From NCBI RefSeq assembly GCF_004153545.1, contig NZ_SDVA01000008.1, forward strand, positions 121,182 through 185,181: 64,000 nucleotides of DNA, given 5' to 3'. Source of the stretch: Serinicoccus sediminis (lineage in GTDB: Bacteria > Actinomycetota > Actinomycetes > Actinomycetales > Dermatophilaceae). Every line of letters starts with the position of its first letter. Position 1 is the stretch's first letter. The translations under genes and the position numbers were made by a program. Below the pieces are notes generated by a model that was not told where the DNA came from, made no database searches, and worked only from the letters and a program-made list of their open reading frames with translations. Positions 41,842 through 52,035 of the stretch are shown one piece after another.

Positions 41842-44694
41842 TCAGGCGTGGCTCGCCTCGGCGAGCAGCTCGAGCACGTGCCGGTAGGGGTGACCGGTGG
41901 CCCGGGTCATCCCGATCTCGCAGGTGCGGTTGGACGAGACGAAGCCCGGCTCGCACGGACCCGACTTCCCGACGACCTCCGCGACCTCGGCGGCCTCCGC
42001 CGCGGTGGCCGAGGCGGTGAGCTCGGGGTGCAGCAGGCCCCGGTCGCCCGCGAAGGCGCAGCAGCCCCAGGACACCGGCACCACCACGTCGGTCGAGACC
42101 GCCTGGGCCAGCGCCACCAGGGCCTCGGTGCTGCCGGCCCGCTCGGACGAGCAGGTGGGGTGCACGACGACGGTCTGGTCGGTGCGACGCACGGCGAGCC
42201 GGGGGAGCACGGTGTCCCGGACGAACTCGACGGCGTCCACCACCCGCAGCTCCGGTGCGCGCTCGGCGAGCATCACGACGAGGCCCTCGACGCAGGAGGA
42301 CGCCTCGACCACCACCGGCAGCCGGCCACCCTCGGTGGCCTCCCGCAGGGCCGGGACGACCCGGTCGACCATGACGTCATACCCGTCGTCCAGCCCCTTG
42401 GACTTCCACGGGGTGCCGCAGCACAGGTCGCGGATGCCGGCCGGCGTGCGCAGCGGGACGTCGGCGCGCACGCACAGGTCGACGAGCGCGCCGGTCGCCC
42501 CGGAGCCCAGGTCGCCGCGGTGGCCGCCCGGCTCGGTCCCGAACATCTCGCCGATGCAGGTGCTGAAGAGCACGGCGGCGGGGGAGGCGGGGTCGAGCTC
42601 ACGGCGACGCCGGCCGCCGCGCGGAAGGCGCGGGTCGTAGAGCGGCACGGCGTCGGCGCCGGCCACCGCGCGCACCACCCGCGTGGCAGCCACCGGGACG
42701 CCGGAGGGCACCAACCTCGCCGCGCTGAGCGCCAGCCCTCCCAGCGGCGCGACCGTGCCCCAGGCCCGCGCCGCCCCTGCCCAGGCTGCCTGCGCCGTGC
42801 GGGTGGCGGACTCCCGGCGCAACCGCCGGGTGAGGGCGCCGGTGTCGATGCGGACCGGGCACGCGCTCTGGCACATGCCGTCGACGGCGCAGGTCTGGTT
42901 GCCGTCGTAGTCGTAGTCGCGCTCGAGGGAGTCGGCGAGCGCGTGGTCGCCAGCGGCGCGCGCGGTCTGGATGTCGCGGCGCACCACGATCCGCTGGCGC
43001 GGGGTGAGCGTGAGGTCCTTGGACGGGCAGACCGGCTCGCAGTATCCGCACTCGACGCACCGGTCGACCTCCTCCTCGACCGGCGGCGCGGTCTTGAGGT
43101 CCTGCAGGTATGACGTGGGCTCGTCGGAGAGGACGGCCGCCGGGTTGAGCAGGCCCCGGGGGTCGACGAGCCGCTTGAGCCGCCACATGACGTCGTAGAG
43201 CTCGTCGCCGTACTGCCGCCGGACGAAGGGCGCCATGATGCGGCCGGTCCCGTGCTCGGCCTTGAGCGAGCCGCCCTGGCCCAGCACCAGGTCGACCATG
43301 TCCTCGGTGAAGGCCGCGTAGCGGCGCATCGCGTCGGGGTCGTCGAAGCGCTCGTTGAGCAGGAAGTGGACGTTGCCGTCGCGGGCGTGCCCGAAGATGA
43401 CCGACTGCTCGTAGCGGTGCGCGTCGAAGAGCTCGGTCAGCGCGACGCAGGTCTCCCCGAGCACGTCGACGCCCACCACCACGTCCTCGAGCAGGGCGTT
43501 GGTGCCGGCGGGGCGGGCCTCGGCGACGGCGGAGAACAGCCCCTTGCGGACCCTCCACAGCGCGGCGCGCTCCCGGGCGTCCCGGGTGAGCCGGGCAGGC
43601 TCGGTCAGGGTCAGCCCGTCGAGGGTGGCGGCCGCGGACCCCAGCGTGCCGTCCAGCTCGGCGGGGGTGTCGCCCTGCCACTCGACGAGCAGCGCGGCGT
43701 GCTCGTCGACGGTGAGGGAGGCGATCTGGGGCGGGCAGGTCGGGTCCTGCTGGGCCACCCGCAGCGACGCGGCGTCGAGCAGCTCGGCGGTGGCGACGTC
43801 GGTCTGGGCCAGCGCGGGCACCGCGCCGGTGGCCTCCGCGATGGTGTCGAGGACGAGGAGACCCGTGGCCACCTCGGGGTGGACGGGCACGGTCGCCAGC
43901 ACGGCCGAGGCGACGAAGCCGAGCGTGCCCTCGCTGCCCACCATGAGGTGCACGAGCATGTCGAGCGGCCGCTCGTAGTCGAGCAGCGCGTTGATGCCGT
44001 AGCCCATGGTGTTCTTCATCGAGAACAGCCGGCGGATGGTCGCCACCGACTCCGGGTCGGCCAGCACACGGCGCCGCAGCGCGAGGAGCCCGGCGACCAG
44101 CTCGGGCTCGCGGGCCGCCAGCTCGGCCTCGGCGTCGGGGGCGGCCGAGTCGATCACCGTGCCCGAGGGGAGCACGAAGGTCAGCGACTCGAGGGTGGCG
44201 TAGGTGTTGAGCTCGGTGCCGCAGTGCATGCCGCTGGAGTTGTTGGCGATGACGCCGCCGAGCGTGCAGGCGCCCTCACTCGCCGGGTCCGGCCCGAGCT
44301 TGCGGTCGTAGGGCGCGAGCCGTGCGTTCACCGCGCGGACCGTCACCCCGGGCTGGACCCGGACACGGGCCCCGCCGTCGAGCACCTCGACATCGGTGAA
44401 GTGCCGGCGGGTGTCGACCAGCACCGCGTCGGTGACGGACTGCCCGGACAGGCTGGTGCCGCCGGAACGGAAGGTGATGGGCGCGCCCACGCGGTCGCAG
44501 GCGGCCATCACCACGGCCACCTGCGCGGTGGAGGTGGGACGGACCAGCAGCTCGGGCGTCAGCAGGTAGTGCGACGCGTCGTGCGCCAGCGCGTGCAGGT
44601 CCAGCGGCCGCCGGCTGACCGCGCCGTCTCCCAGCTGCTCGCCGAGCGCGCTCTCGAGCCGGCTCCAGGGGATCTCCAGGGTCGTCCGCGGCAC
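41842..44694 (-). CDS. FAD-linked oxidase / 4Fe-4S / CCG-domain D-2-hydroxyacid dehydrogenase
   Basis: The 950-residue protein fuses three parts. Residues 1-480 are a PCMH-type FAD domain (RSGGTSLSGQSVTDAVLVD, GGVIANNSSGMHCG, FGHARDGNVHFLL and a C-terminal KAEHGTGRIMAPF). Residues about 535-650 hold two 4Fe-4S clusters (CVECGYCEPVCPSK and CAVDGMCQSACPV). The last 300 residues hold CCG-type motifs (FSTCIGEMF, CCGTPWKSKG, HPTCSSERAG, WGCCAFAGDRG). The same design is found in respiratory D-lactate/D-2-hydroxyglutarate dehydrogenases that pass electrons to quinone. There is no signal peptide, so it acts at the inner membrane face. It stands alone. Confidence 0.85.
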   Translation of the reverse strand: MPRTTLEIPWSRLESALGEQLGDGAVSRRPLDLHALAHDASHYLLTPELLVRPTSTAQVAVVMAACDRVGAPITFRSGGTSLSGQSVTDAVLVDTRRHFTDVEVLDGGARVRVQPGVTVRAVNARLAPYDRKLGPDPASEGACTLGGVIANNSSGMHCGTELNTYATLESLTFVLPSGTVIDSAAPDAEAELAAREPELVAGLLALRRRVLADPESVATIRRLFSMKNTMGYGINALLDYERPLDMLVHLMVGSEGTLGFVASAVLATVPVHPEVATGLLVLDTIAEATGAVPALAQTDVATAELLDAASLRVAQQDPTCPPQIASLTVDEHAALLVEWQGDTPAELDGTLGSAAATLDGLTLTEPARLTRDARERAALWRVRKGLFSAVAEARPAGTNALLEDVVVGVDVLGETCVALTELFDAHRYEQSVIFGHARDGNVHFLLNERFDDPDAMRRYAAFTEDMVDLVLGQGGSLKAEHGTGRIMAPFVRRQYGDELYDVMWRLKRLVDPRGLLNPAAVLSDEPTSYLQDLKTAPPVEEEVDRCVECGYCEPVCPSKDLTLTPRQRIVVRRDIQTARAAGDHALADSLERDYDYDGNQTCAVDGMCQSACPVRIDTGALTRRLRRESATRTAQAAWAGAARAWGTVAPLGGLALSAARLVPSGVPVAATRVVRAVAGADAVPLYDPRLPRGGRRRRELDPASPAAVLFSTCIGEMFGTEPGGHRGDLGSGATGALVDLCVRADVPLRTPAGIRDLCCGTPWKSKGLDDGYDVMVDRVVPALREATEGGRLPVVVEASSCVEGLVVMLAERAPELRVVDAVEFVRDTVLPRLAVRRTDQTVVVHPTCSSERAGSTEALVALAQAVSTDVVVPVSWGCCAFAGDRGLLHPELTASATAAEAAEVAEVVGKSGPCEPGFVSSNRTCEIGMTRATGHPYRHVLELLAEASHA

Positions 44695-44728
44695 GCCGGC
44701 CAGCCTAGACCGGCACCTCCCCGACGCC

Positions 44729-46774
44729 TCACACGGTGCGCAGGAAGTCCAGGTGCGCCTCGTAGGCGTCGAGGCAGTCGTGGATGACCTGCGAACGGGT
44801 GAACCCCATGACGTCGTAGTCCTGGCCGCCGTCCGCCAGGTGCACCTCGAGCCGGGCGTACCGGTCGCGGTTGCCGATCATCCGCCCGCCGTAGGTCGGG
44901 ACGGGGTGCTGGGAGATCTTGACCCGGTAGACGAAGGGGTGCTCGTCCTCCCCGGTCCGCAGCTCGACGAACCGCCCGCCCTCGTTGTCCTGGTCGTCGG
45001 GCGGTGCGGTGCCGCTGCTCGTCTCGGCCTCCACCCCGCGGCTGAGCAGCTCCTCGGCGACCTCGGTGAGCGCCGGGTCCACGACGCTGTCCAGGTATGC
45101 CTCGGCGTCCTCGGTGTCGACGAAGTTGGTCGCGCGGGCCACCCGCGCCTTCCACGTCTCCCGGTCCGCCTTGCCGTCACCCACGGCATACAGCACGGCG
45201 TGGGTCCCGTTGCCGGCGTCGACGCGGCGCAGCTCGGTGCGCAGGGCTGTGAAGAGTCCCCACATCACCAGGACGAGCACGACGGCGAAGGGCAGGCCCA
45301 TGATGACGGTGGCGTACTGCAGCGCGTAGATGCCGCCGACGGCCAGCACCGCGATGGTCAGCAGGCCGGTGGCCGCCGCCCAGACGATCCGCAGCCAGGG
45401 CGCGCAGTCCTCCTGCACCTCGCGCAGCTGCGAGCACAGGTTGCCCATGACCAGGGCCCCGGAGTCGGCGGAGGTGACGTAGAACAGCAGGCCCACCGCG
45501 GTGGCCAGGAGCACGAGCAGCCCCGCGGCCGGGTAGTCCTGCAGCAGCATGAAGAAACCCCGGCCGTCGTACTCCTGCGCCGCGGCCGCGAAGTCGGCGT
45601 CGCCGTCCCGCACCCGAGCCAGCGCAGCGTTGCCGAAGATGGAGACCCACATGACGATGTAGGCGAACGGGATGACCATGGTGCCGGCGACGAACTGCCG
45701 GATCGTGCGGCCGCGGGAGATGCGGGCCAGGAACATGCCCACGAACGAGGCCCAGGCCACCCACCAGGCCCAGAAGAACAGGGTCCAGAGGTTCATCCAC
45801 TCGTTGGCCCCGTCGTAGGCCATGGTGTCCATCGTCATGGAGGGGAAGCGGGCGACGAAGTCGCCGACGTTCATCACCACGCCCTCGATGAGCAGCTGGG
45901 TGCGGCCGGTGACGAGGACCCACGCCGCGAGGCCGAGGGCGAGCAGCACGTTGAGCTGGGAGAGGAAGCGGATGCCCTTGTCGACACCGGTCGTGGCCGA
46001 GATCGCGGCCATGGTGATGGCGAGGACGATGAGGCCGATCTGGGCGGCCAGACCCTGTTGTACGCCGAACAGCTCGCCGAGGCCGAAGTTGAGGAAGACG
46101 ACACCGATCCCGAGGCTGGTGGCCACCCCGAAGATGGTGCCGAGCACGGCTGCGGTGTCGACGGCGTGGCCGAGCGGGCCGTCGATGCGCCGGCCGAAGA
46201 CCGGTGCGAGGGCCGACCGGACGGCGAGCGGCAGGTTGAGCCGGTAGGCGAAGAAGGCCAGCGCCATCCCCATGAGCGCATACATGCCCCACCCGGTGAT
46301 GCCGTAGTGGAACAGCGTCCAGACCGTGGCCTCCCGCGCCGCCTGGACCGTCTCGCCCTCGATCAGCGGGGGATTGATGTACTGCGTCACCGGCTCCACG
46401 ACGGAGAAGAACATGACGTCGGTGCCGATGCCGGCAGCAAAGAGCATGGACGCCCAGGCGAAGGTGGAGAACTCCGGGCGGGAGTGCGCCGGGCCGAGGC
46501 GCAGCGTGCCGTAGCGGGAGAACCCGAGGAAGAGCACGAAGACGAGGATCGCCGTGCCGAGCGCGATGTAGAACCAGCCGAACGTGCCGCCGACCCACTC
46601 CGTCCAGGAGAAGATGGTCTCGTAGGCGCGGTCGGGCATGAGGATGGCCCACGTCGCGAAGACGACGACGCCCACGAGGGAGGCGACGAAGACGGGGAGG
46701 CGGACCGGGGGTGACCCGGACGGCTTCTCGGCGGGGGAGGGGGCGGGGGCGGCCTGCTCGGTCTTGGCGGTCAT
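44729..46774 (-). CDS. betT: BCCT-family choline transporter
   Basis: The 681-residue protein has twelve membrane helices of the betaine/carnitine/choline family. These include the Trp-rich core (MNLWTLFFWAWWVAWASFVGMFLARISRGRTIRQF) and a long cytosolic C-terminal tail of about 170 residues, which in BetT-type carriers senses osmolarity. YVTSADSGALVMGN is a further family motif. Its start shares one base with the betA stop (TGATG), and the betB-betA order leaves choline as the obvious substrate, taken up with protons or sodium. Confidence 0.88.
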   Translation of the reverse strand: MTAKTEQAAPAPSPAEKPSGSPPVRLPVFVASLVGVVVFATWAILMPDRAYETIFSWTEWVGGTFGWFYIALGTAILVFVLFLGFSRYGTLRLGPAHSRPEFSTFAWASMLFAAGIGTDVMFFSVVEPVTQYINPPLIEGETVQAAREATVWTLFHYGITGWGMYALMGMALAFFAYRLNLPLAVRSALAPVFGRRIDGPLGHAVDTAAVLGTIFGVATSLGIGVVFLNFGLGELFGVQQGLAAQIGLIVLAITMAAISATTGVDKGIRFLSQLNVLLALGLAAWVLVTGRTQLLIEGVVMNVGDFVARFPSMTMDTMAYDGANEWMNLWTLFFWAWWVAWASFVGMFLARISRGRTIRQFVAGTMVIPFAYIVMWVSIFGNAALARVRDGDADFAAAAQEYDGRGFFMLLQDYPAAGLLVLLATAVGLLFYVTSADSGALVMGNLCSQLREVQEDCAPWLRIVWAAATGLLTIAVLAVGGIYALQYATVIMGLPFAVVLVLVMWGLFTALRTELRRVDAGNGTHAVLYAVGDGKADRETWKARVARATNFVDTEDAEAYLDSVVDPALTEVAEELLSRGVEAETSSGTAPPDDQDNEGGRFVELRTGEDEHPFVYRVKISQHPVPTYGGRMIGNRDRYARLEVHLADGGQDYDVMGFTRSQVIHDCLDAYEAHLDFLRTV

Positions 46775-48570
46775 CACGGGTTCCTCTCGCTGGTGGACCC
46801 GGCTTCCCGTCGGAGCCGTTCGGCCGATGGCGGGTCCTGCATCGCGTCCCACGCGTCGTTGCGCGGGTCGCCCGGCGGGTACAGGGGCTGCCCGGTGCCG
46901 TGGCGGTACCACGGGGCCTGCGAGGCGGGCAGCGGGGTGTTGCCGGCGATGAGGTCGGCGGCCTTCTCGGCCACCATCATCACGGGGGCGTAGATGTTGC
47001 CGTTGGTCACGTAGGGGAAGACCGAGGCGTCCACGACCGACAGGCCCTGGGTGCCGTGCACCCGCATCGACGTGGGGTCGACGACGGCCTGCGGGTCCTC
47101 CGCGCTGCCCATCCGCGCCGTGCACGAGGGGTGCAGGGCGGTCTCGGCGTCGCCGCGGACCCACTCAAGGATCTCCTCGTCGGTCTCGACGTCCGGCCCC
47201 GGGGAGATCTCGCCGCCGCTGAACGGCGCGAACGCCGGCTGGGCGAGGATGTCGCGGGCTGCCCGGACGACCTCGACCCACTCCCGCCGGTCGGTGTCGG
47301 TCGACAGGTAGTTGAACAGGATCGACGGGCGCTGCGCCGGGTCGGCCGAGCGGATGTGCACGTGGCCGCGGGTGTCGGCATACATCGGCCCGATGTGCAC
47401 CTGGTAGCCGTGGATGCCGTGCTCGGTCCTGGCCGGCTTGCTGCCGTCGTAGCGGATCGCGATCGGCAGGAAGTGGAACATGAGGTTGGGCCACTCCACC
47501 TGGTCGTTGGAGCGGATGAAGCCGCCGGCCTCGAAGTGGTTGCTGGCGCCGACGCCGCGGCGGCCGAAGAGCCACTCGGCGCCGATCCGCGGCTTGTGGT
47601 GGTGCGCCATCCACGGCGCGATGGAGACCGGCTGGGTGGAGGAGTGCTGCAGGTAGACCTCGAGGTGGTCCTGCAGGTTGGCCCCGACCCCGGGCAGCTC
47701 GACCCGGGTCGGCACGCCGGCCGCGCTCAGCACCTCGGGGTCGCCGATGCCGGCGAGCTGGAGCAGCTGCGGCGAGGCGAAGGCGCCGCCGCACAGGATG
47801 ACCTCGCCGGCCTCGACGACGCGGTGCAGGCGCCCGGCCCGGGTGTAGTCGACGCCGGTGCACCGGGTGCCCTGCATCCGCAGGCCGGTGACCGTGGCGA
47901 AGGTCTCGATGTGCAGGTTGCGGCGGTGCTCGACGGGGTGCAGGTATGCCCGTGCCGCCGACAGCCGGCGGCCGCGGTGGACGTTGCGGTCGAACTTGGC
48001 GAAGCCCTCCTGCCGGTAGCCGTTGACGTCGTCGGTGAGCGGGTAGCCGGCCTGCTGGGTGGCCTCGAAGAAGGCGCCGAAGAGCGGCGAGCTGGCGGGG
48101 CCCCGCTCGGTGACGAGGGGGCCGGAGCCGCCGCGCCACGCGTCCGCCCCGGTGCTGCCGTCCTCGAGCAGCACCGTCTCCATCCGCTTGAAGTAGGGCA
48201 GGCAGTGGGCGTAGTCCCAGTCCTGCAGGCCCGGCTCGGCGGCCCAGCGCTCGAAGTCCATGGGGTTGCCGCGCTGGAAGATCATGCCGTTGATGGAGGA
48301 GGAGCCCCCGAGCACCTTGCCGCGGGCGTGGTAGATCCGGCGCCCGCCCATGGCGGGCTCGGGGTCGGACTCGTACTTCCAGTCGTAGAAGCGGCTGCCG
48401 ATGGGGAAGGGCAGCGCCGCCGGCATGTGGATGAACGGGTCGAACCGGTAGTCGTTGCGGCCGGCCTCCAGGACGAGGACGCTCGTCGAGGGGTCGCTGC
48501 TCAGCCGGTTGCCGAGGGCCGAGCCGGCGGAGCCGCCGCCGACGATGACGTAGTCGTAGCGGTCAGGCAT
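46774..48570 (-). CDS. betA: choline dehydrogenase
   Basis: The 598-residue GMC oxidoreductase has the ADP-binding loop [17 protein letters not shown] at the N-terminus and the GMC signatures [22 protein letters not shown] and [15 protein letters not shown]. Near the C-terminus it has the catalytic His in [13 protein letters not shown] and the Asn-containing [19 protein letters not shown]. It oxidises choline to betaine aldehyde with FAD. GGAGG lies 6 bases before the ATG at 48570, which overlaps the betB end by 8 bases; a GTG at 48573 is less well spaced. The C-terminal tail is about 40 residues longer than the core. Confidence 0.9.
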   Translation of the reverse strand: MPDRYDYVIVGGGSAGSALGNRLSSDPSTSVLVLEAGRNDYRFDPFIHMPAALPFPIGSRFYDWKYESDPEPAMGGRRIYHARGKVLGGSSSINGMIFQRGNPMDFERWAAEPGLQDWDYAHCLPYFKRMETVLLEDGSTGADAWRGGSGPLVTERGPASSPLFGAFFEATQQAGYPLTDDVNGYRQEGFAKFDRNVHRGRRLSAARAYLHPVEHRRNLHIETFATVTGLRMQGTRCTGVDYTRAGRLHRVVEAGEVILCGGAFASPQLLQLAGIGDPEVLSAAGVPTRVELPGVGANLQDHLEVYLQHSSTQPVSIAPWMAHHHKPRIGAEWLFGRRGVGASNHFEAGGFIRSNDQVEWPNLMFHFLPIAIRYDGSKPARTEHGIHGYQVHIGPMYADTRGHVHIRSADPAQRPSILFNYLSTDTDRREWVEVVRAARDILAQPAFAPFSGGEISPGPDVETDEEILEWVRGDAETALHPSCTARMGSAEDPQAVVDPTSMRVHGTQGLSVVDASVFPYVTNGNIYAPVMMVAEKAADLIAGNTPLPASQAPWYRHGTGQPLYPPGDPRNDAWDAMQDPPSAERLRREAGSTSERNP

Positions 48571-50083
48571 CACTGTCCTCCGGGGTGGGGGCGCCGCGGT
48601 CGGCGAACCAACCGGCCGGGGCGGGGCGGGTGTTGTGGTAGATGTGCTTGGTCTCGCGGTACTCCTCCAGCCCCGCCCGCCCCAGCTCGCGCCCGATGCC
48701 GGACTGCTTGAACCCGCCCCACTCCGCCCCGGGGACGTAGGGGTGGTAGTCGTTGATCCAGATGGTGCCGTGCCGCAGCCGCCCCGCCACCCGCTCGGCG
48801 CGCCCGGCGTTCTGCGTCCACACCGCGCCGGCCAGGCCGTAGATCGTGTCGTTGGCGATCGCGACGGCGGCCTCCTCGGCCGCGTCGGGGTCCTCTCCGG
48901 AGAACGTCTCGACCGTCAGGACCGGGCCGAAGGACTCGTCGTGCACGCACCGCATGTCCTGGGCGCAGTGGTCCAGGACGGTGGGGGAGAAGTACCACCC
49001 GTCCGCGAGCGCGGGGTCCTCCGGCGGGCCGCCGCCGCACCGCAGCTCGGCGCCGTCCTCGAGCGCCTCGGCGACGTAGCGGGCGACCTTGTCGCGGTGC
49101 GCCTCGCTGATGAGCGGCCCGGTCTCCGCGTCGTCGTCGAAGGGGCCGCCGAGCCGGATCTGCCGGGCGCGCTCCACCAGGGTGTCGACGACCTCGTCGT
49201 GCACCGACTCCTCGACGATCAGTCGCGCGCCGGCACTGCAGACCTGTCCCGAGTCGAGGAAGACCGCGGTGAGCGCGTTGTCGATCGCCGCGGGGAGGTC
49301 GGCGTCGGCGAAGACGACGTTGGGGTTCTTGCCGCCGAGCTCGAGGGCGACCCGCTTCACCGTCGGCGCGGCCGCGGCCATGATGGTCCGCCCGGTCTCG
49401 ACGCCGCCGGTGAAGGAGACCAGGTCGACCGCCTCGTGGGAGGTGAGCGTCGGGCCGACCGTGGCACCGCTGCCGAGCACCAGGTTGGCGACACCGGCGG
49501 GCAGCCCCGCGTCGGTGAGCGCGTGCATGAGCCACACCGAGGTGTGCGGGGTCAGCTCGCTGGGCTTGAGGACGAAGGTGTTGCCGGCGGCCAGGGCCGG
49601 GGCGACCTTCCAGCTGGTCTGCAGGAGCGGGAAGTTCCAGGGGGTGATGAGGCTGCAGACGCCGACCGGCTCGTGCACCACCCTGCTGGCGACGTCCGGC
49701 ATACCGGTGTCGACGACACGACCGGCCTCGCTGGCCGCGAGATCGGCGAAGTGGCGGAAGACCGCCTCGATGTCGTCGACGTCGATCTGCGACTCGACGA
49801 AGCGCTTGCCGGTGTCGCGCGACTCCAGCCGCGCGACCTCGTCGCGCTCGGCGGCGAGCCGGTCCGCGACGCGGCGCAGCAGCTGCGCGCGCTCCGGTGC
49901 CGGGGTGTGCGGCCACGCGCCGTCGTCGAAGGCGCGACGGGCGGCCAGCACGGCCGCCTCGGCGTCCTCCGCGGTCGCCTCCGCGACCACGCCGACCTCG
50001 GTCTGGTCGGCCGGGCACAGGATCGTCCGTGTCCCCCCATCGGAAGCGTCGCGCCAGGTGCCGTCGATGAAGAGTTGGCTCAT
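48563..50083 (-). CDS. betB: betaine aldehyde dehydrogenase
   Basis: The 506-residue aldehyde dehydrogenase starts [13 protein letters not shown]. It has the cofactor segment [20 protein letters not shown], the base Glu in ALELGGKNP and the catalytic Cys in [10 protein letters not shown] (about 283), with FGGFKQSG-like [15 protein letters not shown] near the end. It oxidises betaine aldehyde to glycine betaine and is first in the betB-betA-betT operon. TATCTA lies exactly 6 bases before the ATG, which suggests a leaderless promoter. No BetI-type regulator is found next to it. Confidence 0.88.
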   Translation of the reverse strand: MSQLFIDGTWRDASDGGTRTILCPADQTEVGVVAEATAEDAEAAVLAARRAFDDGAWPHTPAPERAQLLRRVADRLAAERDEVARLESRDTGKRFVESQIDVDDIEAVFRHFADLAASEAGRVVDTGMPDVASRVVHEPVGVCSLITPWNFPLLQTSWKVAPALAAGNTFVLKPSELTPHTSVWLMHALTDAGLPAGVANLVLGSGATVGPTLTSHEAVDLVSFTGGVETGRTIMAAAAPTVKRVALELGGKNPNVVFADADLPAAIDNALTAVFLDSGQVCSAGARLIVEESVHDEVVDTLVERARQIRLGGPFDDDAETGPLISEAHRDKVARYVAEALEDGAELRCGGGPPEDPALADGWYFSPTVLDHCAQDMRCVHDESFGPVLTVETFSGEDPDAAEEAAVAIANDTIYGLAGAVWTQNAGRAERVAGRLRHGTIWINDYHPYVPGAEWGGFKQSGIGRELGRAGLEEYRETKHIYHNTRPAPAGWFADRGAPTPEDSDA

Positions 50084-50212
50084 CGCCCATAGATACCAGG
50101 AAACCGGCCGGCCGTCACCAGTCCAGCGGGACGGTCGCGCTGCTTCGACGTGCGTCGCGGGGCGATCTGGTGTTGCGTGGCGCTGGTCCCATTTTCCGAT
50201 CAGGAGGTATGC

Positions 50213-50671
50213 ATGAGCAACGTCACGGAGTCCGTGGACGTCGAGGTCCCGATCAAGGTCGCGTACGACCAGTGGACGCAGTTCGAGTCCTTCCCCCAGT
50301 TCATGGAGGGCGTGGAGTCGATCACCCAGGTCACCGACACCCGCAACCACTGGGTCGTCGAGGTCGGCGGCGCCACCCGCGAGTTCGACACCGAGATCAG
50401 CGAGCAGCACCCCGAGGAGCGGGTCGCGTGGACCACCGTCGCGGGTGACACCAAGCACGCCGGCGTGGTCACCTTCCACAAGCTCAGCGACACCACCACC
50501 CGGGTCACGATCCAGATGGACTGGGACCCGGAGGGTCTGCTGGAGAAGGCCGGTGCCCTCGTGGGCGTCGACGACCGCCGGGTCAAGGGCGACGCCAAGC
50601 GCTTCAAGGAGTTCATCGAGTCGCGCGGCGTGCCGACCGGCGGCTGGGAGGGCGACGTCCCCCGCGACTGA
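50213..50671 (+). CDS. SRPBCC-family (polyketide cyclase/START-like) protein
   Basis: The 152-residue protein has the helix-grip START layout: VEVPIKVAYDQWTQFESFPQFMEGV at the N-terminus, strands with HWVVEVGGATREFDTEI and VAWTTVAGDTKHAGVVTFHKL, and a long C-terminal helix (RVKGDAKRFKEFIESRG). Actinobacterial proteins of this type are common small hydrophobic-ligand binders of unknown role. AGGAGG lies 5 bases before the ATG. It is divergent from betB and followed by a strong terminator. Confidence 0.82.
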   Translation: MSNVTESVDVEVPIKVAYDQWTQFESFPQFMEGVESITQVTDTRNHWVVEVGGATREFDTEISEQHPEERVAWTTVAGDTKHAGVVTFHKLSDTTTRVTIQMDWDPEGLLEKAGALVGVDDRRVKGDAKRFKEFIESRGVPTGGWEGDVPRD

Positions 50672-50689
50672 CCCCCTGCCACGGCAGTG

Positions 50690-50725
50690 ACCGGCGCCCG
50701 CCCCCAGCTAAGGGCGGGCGCCGGT
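50690..50725. terminator. 14-bp perfect hairpin between convergent genes
   Basis: ACCGGCGCCCGCCC (50690-50703) and GGGCGGGCGCCGGT (50712-50725) pair perfectly around CCAGCTAA. The hairpin separates the SRPBCC gene from the convergent nuclease gene. Confidence 0.8.
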
Positions 50726-50748
50726 CCGCGTCCGGGATGCGGGGAGGG

Positions 50749-51786
50749 TCAGGTCTCGCAGACGACCCCGTCGCCGTCGCCGTCGCGGTACCAGTGGTAC
50801 TCCGGGTCGACACCCACGACGTACCACCCGTAGCCGTTCGCGAGCGCCTCGGCGCAGGTGCCGAACTGCGGGTCGGTGCCGGAGTCGGCGGGGACAGCCG
50901 GTGCCGCCGGCACAGCGGGGGCCGCCGGCTGCGGGGACGGCTGCGCCTCGCAGGAGAAGGCCTGCGGGCTGGCCGCGTCGGCCGCGACGTACTCCGCCTC
51001 CCGGTCGTGCCAGCCGTAGCCGTCGCGGGAGTCGTACCGCGCCGTGGCCAGGCCCTCCTGGATGAGGGTGAGGCCCACGTCGAGCCCGTCGACGTCGAGG
51101 TAGCGGATGAGCCGGCCGTAGCGGTCGATGCTGTCGGCGCCGGCGAGGACGAGCACGGCCTGGCGGTCCCGGGCGAGCTCCGTCATCCGCGCGCCCGCCT
51201 CGTCGTAGCCGCACTCGCCCCGCTCGGGGGTGTCGATGCCGGCGATCCGGATGCGGGCGCCGTTGGACACGTCGACGGTGTCGCCGTCGACGATGGCCAC
51301 GACCGTCAGGGAGGCGGCGGCCCGCTCGGCGGCCTCCTTCTCGGCAGCGGCCTTCTCCGCCGCTTCTTTCTCGGCGGCGGCTTTCTCGGCGGCCTCCTCG
51401 GCAGCGGCCCGTTCCGCGGCTGCCTTGTCGGCGGCTTCTTTCTCGGCCGCCTCCTGCTCGGCGGCGGCCTTTTCCGCCGCTTCTTTCTCTGCGGCCGCGG
51501 CGGCTTTCTTCGCGGCTTCCTGCTCGGCGGCTTCCTGCTCGGCGGCGGCTTTCTCTGCCGCCTTCTCCGCGGCGGCCTTCTCCTCAGCGGCCTTCGCCGC
51601 GGCCTCCTTCTCGGCCCGCGTGGCGGCGTCGACGGAGGCCTCGCCCGTCGCCGCCGGTGCTGCCTGCGCGGCAGGCTCGGTGTCCTCGACCCCGAAGAAC
51701 GCGATCGCCGCGATGACCAGCACGACGAACCCGCCGACGACCACCCCCACGACGGCCAGCAGACCGATGACGAGCTTGCGCAGCAT
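50749..51786 (-). CDS. membrane-tethered thermonuclease with Ala/Glu/Lys helix and Excalibur domain
   Basis: The 345-residue protein has an N-terminal membrane helix (residues 5-31). About 100 residues of almost pure Ala, Glu and Lys in repeated AAAEKEAAEKA-like units follow (about 55-160), predicted as one long helix or coiled coil. The staphylococcal-nuclease fold comes next, with VVAIVDGDTVDV, IRIAGIDTPERGE (catalytic Arg and Glu region) and DRYGRLIRYL. The last 40 residues are an Excalibur calcium-binding domain ending DGDGDGVVCE. The whole should sit outside the cell on a stalk and cut DNA or RNA with calcium. It is monocistronic. Confidence 0.85.
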   Translation of the reverse strand: MLRKLVIGLLAVVGVVVGGFVVLVIAAIAFFGVEDTEPAAQAAPAATGEASVDAATRAEKEAAAKAAEEKAAAEKAAEKAAAEQEAAEQEAAKKAAAAAEKEAAEKAAAEQEAAEKEAADKAAAERAAAEEAAEKAAAEKEAAEKAAAEKEAAERAAASLTVVAIVDGDTVDVSNGARIRIAGIDTPERGECGYDEAGARMTELARDRQAVLVLAGADSIDRYGRLIRYLDVDGLDVGLTLIQEGLATARYDSRDGYGWHDREAEYVAADAASPQAFSCEAQPSPQPAAPAVPAAPAVPADSGTDPQFGTCAEALANGYGWYVVGVDPEYHWYRDGDGDGVVCET

Positions 51787-52035
51787 GGACGTCCCTCACC
51801 TCAGGTCCCCCCTCCGCGGGCAGGACGACATCGGTCCCGACCCTGGTCGTGAACCCTTCAACCACAGCGCCCTGAGCACGACGAGACGTCCCACGGAGGT
51901 CGTGGGGAGTGTCGTCATACCGGTCTCGTTGATCCCCGTGATCGCGAGAAAGCAGCATCACTGCGTGTGGTGCTGCACGGACCATACCCCACGCATTTCC
52001 CGATTCCTACCCATGAGTAGGAAGAATGCCGACGG

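Noticed and set aside
41497..44787. Long plus-strand frames opposite the FAD/FeS oxidase
   Set aside because: They read as Gly/Arg/Val-rich antisense sequence, while the minus frame carries complete FAD, 4Fe-4S and CCG motifs.
51304..51617. GC-rich repetitive tract as a CRISPR or satellite array
   Set aside because: It encodes the in-frame Ala/Glu/Lys helix of the nuclease; repeat units follow codons and there are no spacers.
51787..52035. 249-base gap between the nuclease and phosphatidylcholine synthase genes
   Set aside because: No credible frame, hairpin or known motif was seen. It probably holds the nuclease promoter only.
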